Shown here piece after piece: positions 24,232 to 36,200 of a DNA stretch of 64,000 bases; the first letter of the stretch is position 1; each line of letters begins with the position of its first letter. Below the pieces are notes generated by a model. That model saw only the letters and a program-made list of their open reading frames with translations. It was not told the DNA's origin and ran no database searches. The position numbers and the translations under genes are program-made. Source of the DNA: Pegoplata infirma (lineage: Eukaryota > Arthropoda > Insecta > Diptera > Anthomyiidae); assembly GCA_963921195.1 (NCBI GenBank), contig OY992539.1:98960964-99024963 (forward strand). Reading direction: 5' to 3'.

Positions 24232-25023
24232 TATAATTTAAATTTTCATATACAAACAAATTCATAATAGCTTATATCAATACAAACAATTTCATAATAG
24301 CTTATACCAAAAGATGTTACACTCTTAAAAAAAATGGGTTCAGTTTCCTACTATAAATTGGGTTAATTTAAAAAAATTCAAATAAAGTACTAGAGCTAAA
24401 ACCAAATTTAATGAAATTAAGTACTGGGGTTTACTTTAACAAAAAAGAGATTTTGCCAATTTTTCAGGTTTCTAGTCATTCCAGTATTCGAGATATGCGG
24501 TCTTGAAAGTTGACAAAATCGTATATATTTGACAAAAGTGTTTTGACATAAATAAAGACATCTCGAAAAGACATAGAAATTCAGGTCTCATTCAGGTATC
24601 AAATAAAAGGTAATGAGACGGCCTTTAAAACTGCATTCCCCAAGATTTTTTTGGAAAAAGGTAAAAGGTCATTGGTTTAAACCTAAATTTTTGGAGAGCT
24701 ATATCTCAAAAAACAATATTTTTAAAATTTTGGAATAAATATATGTTGTTAAGAATCACCTATACTACCTAAGTTTATATCTTCAAGATGATGACTTCTT
24801 TGGAACTTTTTATATTAATAGAAACATTGTGACAGGAAAGAAAAAGCGGTGTAATTTCCCTAAGAAAAAAAACAATATTTTTTTTGTCTTTGAAATTTTA
24901 GTAACAAAATCCAATTTTCCGAATGTTTTTGACGTGCTGAGTCCATATATGACATTTTAACTGGCCTATCGCTATTACTTTTCAAGATATATGCACCTAA
25001 ATATTCAAAAAAACAAAGCAATA

Positions 25024-25550
25024 CACTCAAAAAATTACGTTAGTAAAATCAACTGAAAATGTCAGTTAAAATAACTACTTTGTAAGTTGTTTTTGGGTCA
25101 ACTACTTTTTAGTTTCTTTTAACTGACAAAAAACAACTGACTTATGTAGTAAAAATTACTAACATTTGTATTCAAAACAACTAATATGTAGTAAAAATAA
25201 AATAAACAATACACAATTAAAAAAAAAAAAAAATTTAAGACCAAATTTTTTTCAAGTTTTATTTTTTTTTTTTTTAAAGTTGTGAAAAATAAAAAAAAAT
25301 ATTTTTTTTTGGAAAAAAAACTTTGAAAATTTTTCAGAGATAAAAAAATAAAATTAACTACTTTAAATAACTGTTACTACATTATAGTACTTTTTTGTTA
25401 GTTATTCAAAAACACGACTTAAAATAACTTACAAAAATAGTTGCTTGATATTTTTCATACAAAAATAACTGACTTTGTAGTTGAAAATAACTAACTACTG
25501 TAAAATATACAAACAACTAACATGTAGTAACTTACATAATTTTCTGAGTG
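25024..25550. mobile_element. CACTC-type MITE, copy 2
   Basis: Ends CACTCAAAAAATTACG and TAATTTTCTGAGTG, flanked by TA. AACTACTTT/AAAGTAGTT words recur in both halves. No coding capacity. Confidence 0.7.
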
Positions 25551-25844
25551 TAGCTTTTTAGCAATTTTCACACATTTATGTGCATATATCTCGAATTGTA
25601 ATAGCGATTCCCCAGTTCAAAGGTCATATTTGGACTCACTATATATATTTTTTTTCTAAGGGAAAATACACCGCTTTTTCTTTCCTGTCACTATGTTTCT
25701 ATTAATATAAAAAGTTCCAATGAAGTCTCCATCCTGAAAATTTAAACTTAAGTTAATAACATATATTTTTTCCAAAATTTTAAAAATATTATTTTTTGAG
25801 ATATAGCTCTCCAAAAATTAAGGTTAAAACCAATGATCTTTTTG

Positions 25845-27345
25845 TTTTTTTTTTTACTTTGAGCCAACACACAGGGGATGCCCCCTACTAAAGCAATGCA
25901 CTGTGTTGTGTTGGTATTAGGAAAATAGGTTATGAGGAGAAGGAAAGAGGGAGTAGTGTTTGTGGACATTTAATTTGAACTTTTCTAAATTATAGCCTAC
26001 TGGAAAGATTTCTGCGGGGAGTTTATTCCACATACGACTAGTTCGACCGAAAAACGAATTTTCTCTGTAATGCGTTGTGCGATACATTGGACTGTCGACA
26101 ACAAACGGATGTGAGTTGCTGGAAAGGCGAGTACTACGGGTAAGCACCCGCGTCTCAGGGATGAGTTCACCCATCTCAGCTGAGCACTTACCGTGGTAAT
26201 ATCGACAGAACAATGACGCACAACCAACATTCCGACGATGCTCCAATGAATCAATAGAGCTGGATACCCTACTGTCATTGATGAGCTTCAACGCACTCCT
26301 TTGCACCCGGTCCAGAAGCTTCAAGATAGACCTTGAAGAACCTGCCCAGATATGGGAGTTGTATTCCATTTTCGGTCGGATATAGGTGGTATAAATAGTG
26401 AGAAGATCAGACGGGGTGAAGTAATTCTTGCACCGTTTTAAAAAACCAAGACACTTGAATGCTTCTTTCGACACTTGAAAAACATGTTGGTTCCATTGAA
26501 CATCACATTGGATTTTCATGCCTAGAACATACCACCCATGGATACAGATGACGCTGATTCCACAAGACGTCTGTGGGTCAGCATACAACATTGGGTTTTA
26601 CGAGCATTAAAATCGACCTGATTCGCAAGACCCCACTCGAAGATTTTTGTAAGGTCATGATTGATTGTGTCATTCATGTTCTGCCTCATAGCATCAACCT
26701 CAATAAGGCTTGGTCTATGATTAAAGGAAAATGAATGACAAATGTTGCTGTCATCTGCAAAAGAATAGATAGGATTGGAAGTTAGACCCAGAAGGTCGTT
26801 AAGAAAAATAAGAAAAAGTGTAGGAGATAGAACAGAACCTTGCGGTACCCCTGAATTCAGATGAAACTCATCCGATGAGAACCCATCTATAACAACACGT
26901 ATAGAGCGGTCTCTAAGAAAGCTCGATATAAATCGAGAGAAATCACTACCGATACCAAACGCAATAAGCTTCGAAACGAGTGCACCGTGCCACACACGAA
27001 CAAACGTCTTGGAAATATCTAGAGCAACTACCTTGCTTTCACCAAATTGGTGAATAGAACGACTCCAGCGCTCCGAAAGAAACGCTAACAGGTCTCCTGT
27101 AGAACGACCTCTACGAAAGCCATACTGTCGATCGCACAAAAGTGAATTTGACTCCAAATAATTTACCAGGTGGTGATTCATTATGCTCTCCATGACTTTC
27201 GAGAGCGTAGAACAAATTGCTATTGGGCGGTAGTTTTCAGGGTTTGTAGCCTCTCCCTTTTTAGGGATTGGCTGGACGTTGGCCACCTTCCAGCAAGAGG
27301 GAAAAACTCCTACCCATATCGCGGGAAGAAAAACTACCAGAAGTC
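25845..27345 (-). mobile_element. 5'-truncated LINE with reverse transcriptase (jockey-like)
   Basis: The minus strand encodes a reverse transcriptase and C-terminal region in two frames. From 27345: IWVGVFPSCWKVANVQPIPK, NYRPIAICSTLSKVMESIM, YGFRRGRSTGDLL, then SGVPQGSVLSPTLFLIFLND and the catalytic FADD box (usually YADD). After a frameshift near 26525-26590 it continues LGMKIQCDVQWNQHV, YTTYIRPKMEYNSHIW, LDRVQRSALKLI and SRMWNKLPAEIFP. This order is typical of jockey/CR1-type LINEs. The apurinic endonuclease and gag-like ORF are missing. The 3' end at about 25860 is followed by a poly(A) tract (poly(T) on the plus strand at 25840-25856). It is dead: 5'-truncated and frameshifted. It is inserted in the right arm of the CACTC element 24320-27787. 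Confidence 0.88.
25917..27286 (-). pseudogene. Reverse transcriptase pseudogene (two frames)
   Basis: This is the coding part of the LINE. The upstream frame (27286 to 26522) covers the finger-palm domain with the NYRPI, GVPQGS and FADD motifs. The downstream frame (26591 to 25917) covers thumb and C-terminal region with YIRPKMEY and RTSRMWNKLP. The overlap at 26522-26591 marks a single frameshift, after which the downstream frame is open to its stop at 25917. There is no start codon context, because the copy is 5'-truncated. Confidence 0.85.
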
Positions 27346-27789
27346 CAAAATTTTGGCACTATGACATTTTTGTAAGGGCCCAACTATATTCCAAGTTTCA
27401 TCAAATTCAAAAGGGGTAAGGTCAAAAATGCTACTTTTTTCGGTTGAATTCAGGTGTTTTAACCACAGACCATATAGACATGCAACACGAGTGCTTATTT
27501 TGGTACTTTCAATATGGACGCATACAAAATACTACTAAATTTACTTCTCTGCCTAAAATACGTGTGCCTGTGCGTTGTTTGTTTACGTTTTGTATGAAAC
27601 GTCAAAAGTTACACGCGCGTGCCGTCACTAATACATAAACATGTGTGAAACTTATTCGTTTCACCCCTATGATTTTAACTCACTAATATAAATTTTGTAA
27701 ATTTCCTATCATTTAAAGTAAAATTACGAAATTTGTGTAAATTTACCCAATTTATTGTAGGAAAGTGAAATCATTTTAATTAGAGTGTA

Positions 27790-28368
27790 GATAAATAAAA
27801 TATTTTACTAATTTTGAAATATATATAATAAATTTTGGAAATTTATATCGGAAGTGAATTTAGCTAATTGACAGTTAAATAGTTATGATGTATTAACTCA
27901 CATGTAATACTTAAACTCAGATTTCTAACGAAAATAATTTCTTAAATGAAATTTTCCCAAAGATTTTCATTAAACATTTTTTTTATAAAAATATATTTCT
28001 CTATATTGACTTAAGCTATTGTGAATTGTCTCCATAAATATATGAATAAATATGTTTTGTTAGTTAAAATAAATTAAATTCAATAATTGTTTTGCCTTAA
28101 TATTTTAAGCTCTTAAATTTAATATAAATAAATAGATAATAAATTAAGCTTATTATAATTTATATTTAATATTAACTAAATTAAATTTTGTTTAAATAAT
28201 TAGAATTATCTATTCAAATTAAATAGAGAGTTTTACATTTATTTTCACTCAATTTAAAAAAAAAAAATTCATATGCATATTTTTAATTAATTTTTCCATT
28301 ATACCATTATATACCCAAAGTGTCTAAATGTATGATTGCTTTGCTGGATGTTTGATTTAAAGTCTTAC
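27790..28368. other. AT-rich intronic DNA downstream of exon C
   Basis: Extremely AT-rich and without recognisable repeats or frames. It may be the original, transposon-free intron sequence. Confidence 0.5.
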
Positions 28369-28506
28369 CACTTCCACACCCTGTGGGGCAAATAAAGTTT
28401 CTGCTGCCAATTTAAGTTTTTCATTGACCAATTTGGCAATTTTCGGTGTGCGACGCCAGACAAATTCTCTAGTGCGGTCATGGTTATCTTTGCTTTCAAC
28501 TTCGAC
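28369..28506 (-). CDS. Internal exon C of the same gene: C-terminal helix region
   Basis: This 138-nt exon encodes exactly 46 codons with no stop. The acceptor is ACTCTAG before 28506 and the donor is GTG|GTAAGA after 28369. It enters and leaves in phase 0, so it joins exon B (phase 0) without a shift. The peptide begins VEVESKDNHDRTREFVWRR, then TPKIAKLVNEKLKLAAETLF and APQGVEV. A charged strand followed by a long amphipathic helix matches the C-terminal end of group-7-allergen/JHBP-like domains. GC content and codon use stand out sharply from the AT-rich flanks. At least one more exon with the stop codon must lie at lower coordinates; I could not find it. Confidence 0.8.
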
Positions 28507-29145
28507 CTAGAGTTGTAATATTATAAAAAAGAAGAGAAGAGAAAAGTTGAAAATTGTAATTAAATTTGCTTTTACTAACAATAAGCAGTTTTTAATTAAA
28601 GGTTCAATTATTGGAAAATTGTAGACAATTTTATTTTTTACTTTTTTTTTTGTTTTTAAGCAAATAACCAAATGGAAATGAGTAGCAACCAAACCCTGTT
28701 GTATCTTAAAGGAGTATCTATGGCATATAAAAAAGTATATCTAATTTAATTGCAACTAACAAGGGAAGTTTTCCAACCCTTATAAACCGATTTTCCTTAA
28801 ACTTTAAATTTATATAAAACAGACAATTGTAAAGTTTTGGTTAATCGACCATATTGGCAATTTAGAGATTCCCAAAATGTGTAAAAAATGGCGAAAAAAT
28901 CGTTTTTTCAGCATTTTTTCTTAAGAAACTACATGGTGTTTTTATATGAGAAGAAAGTTTTTTCCATACCTATCAAACGATGACATAATCATGTAAAAAT
29001 TCTTCCCGAAGGTCTACATTGTTTTATAAGGGGCAACGAAATTTTTAAACACTGATATGGCCGATAAGCCGAGACAACCTAACCATAAAATTGTCTCTTT
29101 TATATATATTTAAAGATTCATTGATTCACTGATGCAACTTTTTTT

Positions 29146-29146
<1 letters not shown>
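28507..29146. other. Intron 2 start and an inverted repeat fragment
   Basis: The acceptor tract of exon C is here. 28760-29115 carries AAACCGATTTTCCTTAAAC and GCCGAGACAACCTAACC, related to the arms at 15100 and 20815. Confidence 0.5.
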
Positions 29147-29183
<37 letters not shown>

Positions 29184-29571
29184 GAGGCAACACTCAGGAA
29201 ATACTTCCTATATTTTAGTGTGTTGCTTTCTTTGGAAAGGGATAGTAGAGAGATGAAAGGCGGGGAAAGATGAAGGGCTTCAGACATGGCAACACTGTAA
29301 TTGCGCGAGATGATAAGTCTTAGAACAGTTGTTGCTCGCCACTTGATGTAGAGTTGGCGAACTTATTGAAGCTTTTTGGTTCATAGCCCTGATTCATTAT
29401 TTTACTTCGGTGGGGTTAATTGCTATGGGAACACCGAAGGCGGACGTTGCGATACGTATGAGGGATAGGAAAAACTCATACATATATTTTTTGATGTTGC
29501 CGGCACCGGGGATCGAACCCGGGACCTTCTGTGTAATAGTCCAACGCGCTAACCATTACACCACAACGCCC
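29147..29571 (-). mobile_element. tRNA-derived SINE with long poly(A)
   Basis: On the minus strand the element starts at about 29571 with a tRNA-like head: an A-box-like TAATGGTTAGCG (29547-29559) and a B box GGGTTCGATCC inside a perfect 5-bp T-arm with a 7-nt loop (29506-29523). The acceptor ends do not pair, so it is not a tRNA gene. The body runs to a 3' end GAGTGTTGCCTCTC followed by a tail of about 30 A (plus-strand T run 29147-29176). The 3' end resembles that of the LINE at 25860, which would explain its mobilisation. No clear target duplication was found. Confidence 0.75.
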
Positions 29572-29798
29572 ACAAATGGGAAATGGAAATCTAACTGACG
29601 GATTCCCGATTTTGTTTATTTTTGGTTATTTGATAGACCTTCGTAAATGACTAAAACCATATTTTTTTTATATATGGTTTTGAATTGAGAAAAGTGTGAA
29701 AGAAAAATTTTAATTTTTCTAAAAATTTAAAAACATCCTGGTTTGTTTCTTACTAATTTCATATTACCCAATTATAATAATCTTTATTTTTTTATTTT
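29572..29798. repeat. TIR fragment of the GGTTTTGAATTGAG element
   Basis: 29667-29758 nearly matches 51055-51135 and the inverse of 51455-51530, so this is a solo terminal fragment. No gene. Confidence 0.55.
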
Positions 29799-30622
29799 TA
29801 TACCCTACACCACACTGTGGTACAGGGTATAATGAGTTTGTGCTGATGTTTGTAACTACCCGAAATATTGGTCCTAGACCCACCTTTAAGCATACCGATC
29901 GACTCAGAATCACTTTTTGAGTCGATTTAGCGATGTCCGTCCGTCCGTCCGTCTGTCTGTCTGTCCATGTAAACGGTTTAAACACGATACAGGTCGCAAT
30001 TTTTAATCAATTGACTTGAAATTTAAAACTTAAGTCTCTCTTGGCCCAAGGACGAAGCCTGTTGAAATTGGAAAAAATCGGTCCATATTTAGACCTAGCC
30101 CCCATACAAAGGTCCTCTTTAGTTTTGGCTCAAATGACTCTAATAACCGTATTGTAGAAGGTATCGCTTTGAAATTTGGATGGTAAATATGTTTTGTCTT
30201 CACATATCATCATTCCGAATTTCAAAGAAATCGGACCAGTTCTTCTTGTAGCCCCCATACAAACCACCTTCCCGATTTTCACATAAATGTCTCAAATTCA
30301 TGAAAATAGAAAATATTTAATTAAAATTTTGTTTGTGTATGTTAAACGCGTACTTAAATAACCTTATCAAACCTGATAATCATCGGACTAGTTTTGGACT
30401 CAGGCCCCTTGTGAAAATTTTGCCCGATATTCAGTTAAAGCGGTTTATTGTCAACAAATAGAAGTCTATTTCACTCAAATTTGATTTGTGAGTGTTTTCT
30501 TCACTTATTAAAGGTTTTACAACATATAGATCTAATCGATCCATGGGACCCATTTTCCGGGAAACCTTGGTGTAGGGTATTATATGGTCGGTCTTGACCG
30601 ACTATAATTTTCTTACTTGTTT
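29799..30622 (+). mobile_element. mini-me-like GTCY element, subfamily 2, copy 2
   Basis: Same start, GTCC run (29936-29964) and end as the copy at 19690. It is complete and uninterrupted. Confidence 0.78.
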
Positions 30623-31160
30623 TTTTTTGGATCAATACTTTGGAAGATATGGGAGTTTAAATAAGCACTTTTTTGACAACATTGACTTTTAGACAATTCT
30701 TTAATATGTTTGTGCTCGGAAACCGTAAGTCGTACGAAAAAACTTATCAAAACAATATTGTTTATAAAATTATAAAGATTGAAAATTTATAATTTTTTTT
30801 TTTTTTAACAATTTCAACATAAAATTATATTTGAATGTCCTTTTTTGCTGGGAAGGACACCATGCAGTTCGACATTTTGAATTTTGAAATTGATTACTCC
30901 AAATTGATTACTAAGCGGCTGAAACTTGTTATTCATGTTGTATTGTATACGTGGCAAGGAATGACCCATACACTATTTATTAGTTATAAATTCTAAGACA
31001 TTCTGGTGATGTCCTGAGAAGTTTGGTATTGCGTTTGAGCAATATCTGTGCAGAGATTCAAAAATTGTAAACGAAAATTAAAAAAAAAAAAACAGGGAAA
31101 GTTTTTGTACATTCCAAATAACCAAAACAAATTATTTAATTTACAGCTGAATTGAATTAA
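30623..31160. other. AT-rich spacer, no gene
   Basis: Contains a CCCAGC-type right end TTTTTTGCTGGG at 30842-30852 without a visible left partner. Otherwise nothing recognised. Confidence 0.45.
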
Positions 31161-31661
31161 AACAAGTAAAAAAGTTAAATTCGGCCTTGCCGAATGAATT
31201 GATACCCTCCACAATTCAAAAATAATTATTTCAAAAACCTTTATATAAAAAAATATATTACTTTTGAGAAAATAAAATTAAAAAAAATCAAAATTTCCGC
31301 AAAAAAAAAAATTTGTGAAAAAAAAAATCGCGATTTTTTTAATTTTTTGTAAAAACCATGTTCGTACTGGCTCAAATACCATTCGGTGTTCAATTCTGTT
31401 CACATATGTCAACCAGTAGCCGAATTAAAGCATTTTGTGTTTTAAGGTTATGTTGAATGTACCAAAATTTTCAAGGTGTCCTTACATTTTCGTTTATAAC
31501 TTTTGAACCGATATCGCTCAAATGCAACACCAAACTTCTTGGGGCAACAACAAGTCAACAAAGTTTCAGTCATAGCCGTGTAATATTTTGGTCATGATCG
31601 CCATTTCCACAGACAGACAGACATCGCTAGAAAGTCTTAAAATCGATCACTGATCAATAAT
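31161..31661 (-). mobile_element. mini-me-like GTCY element, copy 4, first part
   Basis: Starts AACAAGTAAAAAAGTT with CGGCCTTGCCGAAT. A short GACA run lies at 31610-31622. It is cut at 31661 by a foldback and resumes at 32867. Confidence 0.7.
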
Positions 31662-32866
31662 GGGGCATTCCATGTCAAACCGGACACTTTGAAAAATTTT
31701 TTTTTTTAGATTTTCCCAATTTGTTTACAGTTTTTAGTACCCTTCGAAAACTCCTCCGTGGTAAATTTTCAGATTTTTTTGATGACCCGTTCAAAAGATA
31801 TCGAATTTTAAAAATTGGTAGTTTGTTCCTTTACTCAAACTTCTTTTACTCATAACTTCTTCAACAATGGTCCGAATCCCAATAAATTCTTAAAAGCGCT
31901 CTAGTATGCGATTTTTAAGTTTTAAAATTTAAATCTCATTTTTGAAAATTTTTGTACTCTTCGATTTTTTTGAATTTTTTTTGTGTAAAACATCTATCGA
32001 TTCTACAAATTTTTTGCCCAGGAGGATCGTTGGATAACGATTATTACTATTTTTTTAAATTTTTTGAAAAAATTTTATTGTAATTTTCCAATATTAAAAT
32101 CATTTCCACTGCTCCAATGGTGCGTTATAGAGAGGTCCTTTGTAAGACCGACCCTTATTAATTTTTTGTCTTAATATTTCTTTGGAACAAACTAATACCA
32201 TATCTCCAATTTCTAAGGGGGCTCCCACACAAAACAACATTGTTTAAAATTTGCTCCAACCGCTCTAACTGCCCTAATATTGCCCTTACAGCAACAAAAT
32301 GTATGACCGACCCACATACATTTTGTTGCTGTAAGGGCACACCTACCCTCTGAACACACCTACCCTCTGTCTTTAACTGTTAAGGTAGTCCCTATACAAT
32401 TTATTTTTTTTATTTTTTGTAAATTTGTTTTATTTAATCAGCTTCTACCGGTCCAATGGTGCGTCCGAGAGGGGTCATTGGTGTAGAATCGATAGATGTT
32501 TTACAAAAAAAAATTTCAAAAAAATCGAAGAGTACAAACATTTTCAAAAATGAGATTTAAATTTTAAAACTTAAAAATCGCATACTAAAGCGCTTTTAAG
32601 AATTTTTTGGGATTTTTTTTTTAAAGTAAGTATTTTTGAAAAAAAAAAATTGAAATTCGGACCATTATTGAAGAAGTTATGAGTAAAAGAAGTTTGAGTA
32701 AAGGGACAAACTATAAATTTTTAAAAATTCGATATCTTTTGAACGGGTCATCAAAAAAATCTGAAAATTTACCACGAAAGAGTTTTCAAAGGGTACTAAA
32801 AACTGTTAACAAATTGGGAAAATCTAAAAAAAATTTCAAAGTGTCCGATTTGACATGGAATGCCCC
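31662..32866. mobile_element. Foldback element GGGGCATTCCATGTC
   Basis: Termini GGGGCATTCCATGTCAAAC and TTGACATGGAATGCCCC are inverted, and the arms pair over about 500 bp each. Inserted in the (TA) region of a mini-me; joining the flanks restores the family sequence, so any duplication is AT/TA only. No coding capacity. Confidence 0.75.
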
Positions 32867-32969
32867 ATATATACTTTATGGGGTCCCCGACCGATATTTC
32901 GAGGGGTTAGAAATGGAATGACAAACTTATATATACCCACTATCACTTACAATAAGTGTAGTATATAAA
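32867..32969 (-). mobile_element. mini-me-like GTCY element, copy 4, second part
   Basis: Resumes ATATATACTTTATGGGGTCC and ends in CCCACTATCACTTACAATAA, a degraded form of the terminal hairpin. Confidence 0.65.
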
Positions 32970-33189
32970 GGCTGGATTTTACAGTCAATACTTAAGTTTA
33001 AGTACAGACTTAAATACAGGGATTTTCAAGCAATGTGGACCAATTTTAAACAAAAAACCAATTATTCTTGCTTTAAAATACATCCATAGACAATACCGCC
33101 TGAGAAAAACATTCAAATGGTCCAAACTGCTTGAAAAACCTCGTACTTAAGTCCCTACTTAAACTTAAGTATTGATTGTAAAATCCGCC
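32970..33189. mobile_element. Small foldback MITE
   Basis: GGCTGGATTTTACAGTCAAT at the left pairs with ATTGATTGTAAAATCCGCCC at the right, with arms of about 90 bp (ACTTAAGTTTAAGTA). No coding capacity. Confidence 0.65.
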
Positions 33190-33341
33190 CAAAAAGTACA
33201 AACATAACAATTTTTTTTTTTGAGATTTTTTTTTTCACAAAAAAAAATTGTCAAAATAATTTTATTTGCAACAGTCTGTTTTGCATTGTGAAGGGTATCA
33301 ATATATTCGACAAGGCCGAATTTAACTTTTTTACTTGTTTA
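33190..33341 (+). mobile_element. mini-me-like 3' end fragment
   Basis: Ends ATTCGACAAGGCCGAATTTA followed by ACTTTTTTACTTGTTT, as in subfamily 1. Only the terminal part is present. Confidence 0.6.
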
Positions 33342-33539
33342 TTTTAAATTGCTTTTAAATATACAATTAGGAAATCAATACGATTTTTAATTAGAAACGA
33401 TTATATGCAATGTTTAATTTATATTTGGGGGACAAGAATATTTCATATCGTTTAAACACTGCAATTGCATCTATGTTTGGTATTTTTTACTTATTTTTAA
33501 TTTCCCTTAAAGTATGCTTTTGTTTTTTGATGAAGCAAA

Positions 33540-33925
33540 AATTAATGAAAAAAAAAATTTGATAAAAAAAAACAATTTGTGAAAAATAAAAATTGATAAA
33601 AAAAATTTATAAAAAAACAAATGATGAAAAAAAAAAATTATGAAAAAAAAAGTTTGATGAAAAAAAAAATTGATAAAAAAAATTTTGATGAAAAAAAATT
33701 TTGATGAAAAAAAAATTTTGATGAAAAAAAATTTTGATGAAAAAAAAATTTTGATGAAAAAAAAAAATAAATAAAAAAAATTAGATGAAGAAATTTATGA
33801 AAAATAAAAATTGATACAAAAATTGATAAAAAAAATTTTATGAAAAAAAAATTTATAAAAACAAATTTGAAAAAAATGTTTTATAAAAAAAAAAATTGAC
33901 GAAAAAAAAAAATTTATGAAAATGA
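33540..33925 (+). repeat. Low-complexity GATGAAAAAAAATTTT repeat
   Basis: Many imperfect tandem copies of ATGAAAAAAAATTTTG. A similar stretch is at 49160-49515. Both are followed by CACCAGCAGGTGA / CACGAGGTGA words, so they belong to one repeat family. Confidence 0.75.
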
Positions 33926-34796
33926 TCATGTTAGGTTTTATTTGTCACCTGGTGAAAAAACGTTCTTATTCACCAGCAGTTGAAAAAACGTTTTTATTCA
34001 CCAGCAGGTGAAGTTTTATCCAAGTTACAAATCGAAGTTACAATCCATTCTTGGTTTTAAGAAAATGAAAACAGTAATTCTTGTTTTCTTTTTTGTTAGT
34101 CTGTAGCTTATATAGTCAAAATGAGGTGCCGTCCTGCAACATTTTTAAAATTAGATACCAGCCTAAAAACATTATCATGTTAAAAATAAGTTTTGAGAAA
34201 AAATTAACAATTTTTGTTTCACAGTTTTTAAAAAAACGGCCCAAATATTTTTCTAATGCAGGTTTCAGAAAGAAAATTTTTCAGCTTCTGAAAAAAGTAT
34301 CAGGTTCTGATTTTGATTTTGTCCTATCAAATATTTAGATATTGTGAGACTTTTTTCATTTCGTAAGTCTCAGATTTTATGACACTTTTTAGTTAGAAGG
34401 TCTCTCTTGGAATACTTTTTGGGCCCTCCTGGTCCCTGCGTACGTTTCTGTCATCAATTATCAAGAATTTTAATAAAATCTCTAAAAATTCACTTACAAA
34501 ATAATCAATAGAAGTCGAAAAATCACCAATTTTAAAGAACCTAAAATTCCTGGTAATTCCCGGGATGTCGAGATAGAAAATTTACAGGAACTCCCGGGAA
34601 GGGAATTCCCGTGAAAAACTCTAATTATTATGCAAGTTACATATCGAAGTTACAAACCTTTTTGGTGGTAAGAAAATGAAAACAAAAGTTCTCATTTTAT
34701 TTTTATTTGTTAATCGGTAGCTTATATAGTCAAACTGAGGTGGCGTCCTGCATTATTTTTGAAATAAGACACTGGCCCAAAAACATTATCATGAAA
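33926..34796. repeat. Repeat-derived DNA with duplicated segment
   Basis: 34018-34160 (ACAAATCGAAGTTACAA, GGTTTTAAGAAAATGAAAAC, AGCTTATATAGTCAAA) recurs at 34625-34760 and partly at 49555-49625. No gene. Confidence 0.55.
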
Positions 34797-34921
34797 ATTA
34801 TAGTCGGTCAAGCCCGACCATATGATACCCTACACCAGTGTTTTCCGGAAAATGGGTCCCAAGTCCAAACATGGACCGATTGGATCTGTCTTTTGTTAGA
34901 TCTTTATTTAGTGTAAAAAAC
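34797..34921 (-). mobile_element. mini-me-like GTCY element, subfamily 2, copy 3, part 1 of 3
   Basis: Starts ATAGTCGGTCAAGCCCGACC in inverse orientation. It is cut at 34921 by foldback B and resumes at 35624. Confidence 0.75.
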
Positions 34922-35623
34922 GGCGTACGGACATAGCGCCCAAGTGCATATCGCCCAATTTAAAATAGTCATTCCACCCAAAAAAAATGTGTGTTAGTTG
35001 TTGTTGCAAAATTTTTTGGACGATATGGCCATTATTTTTGGGTATTTTAACAATTTTCTTTAAATTTGTATAAATTATCAAAAATGTCATATTACCCAAG
35101 TATCAAAATGTTATATTTATAAAATGTCATAGCACCCAAAAAAATAATCATAAAACTCACAAAAATTGTTTTTTTTAACACAATATTTTAAAGTTTTTAT
35201 GCGTAGCCGGCCTTCGGCCGGGCTTAGGGATTACAAAATCCATGCATTAAACCCACCCTCTCCGCAAAGTAAAGTTTTCTAGGGTAGCAGTCCTTTACGC
35301 TACCAAATTTGTTATGCCTCAAAAAGGCCTGATAACCAAAATAGCTTTGGTTTGCAGAGAGGGTGGGTTTAATGCATGGAGTATGTAATCCCTAAGCCCG
35401 GCCGAAGGCCGGCTACGCAGAAAACCTTTATTACAATAAAACAAATCATAGAAGTCGTAATTTCGACATTCCGCCCAAAAAAAATATTTTTGATTTTTTG
35501 ACAATTTTGTTTTGGGAGAAATAACATTTTTAGACCTATCATTTTGGGCTATATGTCGCATCGTGGGCGATATGTCATTTACGGTTTTGGGCGATAAGAC
35601 CTTGGGCGCTATGTCCGTACGCC
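34922..35623. mobile_element. hAT-like foldback element B
   Basis: Termini GGCGTACGGACATAGCGCCC and GGGCGCTATGTCCGTACGCC are exact inverted repeats, with the 8-bp duplication TAAAAAAC at 34914-34921 and 35624-35631. A smaller foldback is nested at 35203-35421. No coding capacity. Confidence 0.85.
35203..35421. mobile_element. GC-rich foldback MITE nested in element B
   Basis: TGCGTAGCCGGCCTTCGGCC starts one arm and GGCCGAAGGCCGGCTACGCA ends the other, with about 75 bp of near-perfect pairing including ATGCATTAAACCCACCCTCT. It is the most GC-rich stretch in its neighbourhood. No target duplication seen. Confidence 0.75.
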
Positions 35624-36200
35624 TAAAAAACACACACAGATCAAATTTTAGTGGAATTGTTTTTTTTTTTTGTCAATATACCGATTTAACTGAATATCGG
35701 TCGAAATTTTTGTGAGGGGGACTTAGTCCAAAAATGGTCCAATTATATTCCGATTTTATTTGTAACGTTTCATTTTTATGAATTTTGAGGGAATTATGTG
35801 AATATCGGGCTTGTATGGCTTGTATGGGGACTACCAGAAGGACTGATCCGATTCCTTTGAAATTTGGAATGATGATTCATGCATACACAATTAAATTACC
35901 TGCTAAATTTCAAAGCGATATCTATTATAATACGGTCATTAGAGTCATTCGGCCGAATCCAAAGGGAGCGTTTGTATGGGGCTAGGTCTTAACATAGACC
36001 GATGTCCTCCAATTTCAATAGGCTTTGTCCCTGGGCCAAAAGATGCTTAAGTTTTAAATTTGAAGTCATTTGATTGAAAATTTCGACCTGTATCGTGCTT
36101 AAACCGATAGATGGACAGACGGACGGACGGACGGACAGACGGACGGACATCGCCAAATCGACTCAAAAAGTAATTCTGAGTCGATCGCTATACTTGAAGG
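35624..36200 (-). mobile_element. mini-me-like GTCY element, subfamily 2, copy 3, part 2 of 3
   Basis: Continues the body and includes the GGAC/AGAC run at 36111-36150. It is cut at 36200 by element C and ends at 41046-41138. Confidence 0.75.

Larger units (their letters stand above)
24320..27787. mobile_element. Large CACTC-terminated foldback element with nested insertions
   Basis: Ends CACTCTTAAAAAAAATGGG and CATTTTAATTAGAGTG, each beside TA (24318-24319, 27788-27789). Inner arms pair (24640-24730 with 25750-25840, and 24830-25020 with 25560-25690). A smaller CACTC MITE sits at the centre (25024) and the LINE fragment in the right arm (25845-27345). Confidence 0.55.

Noticed and set aside
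29506..29571. tRNA gene on the minus strand.
   Set aside because: The T-arm is perfect, but the acceptor and anticodon stems do not pair and a poly(A)-tailed body follows, so it is a SINE head.
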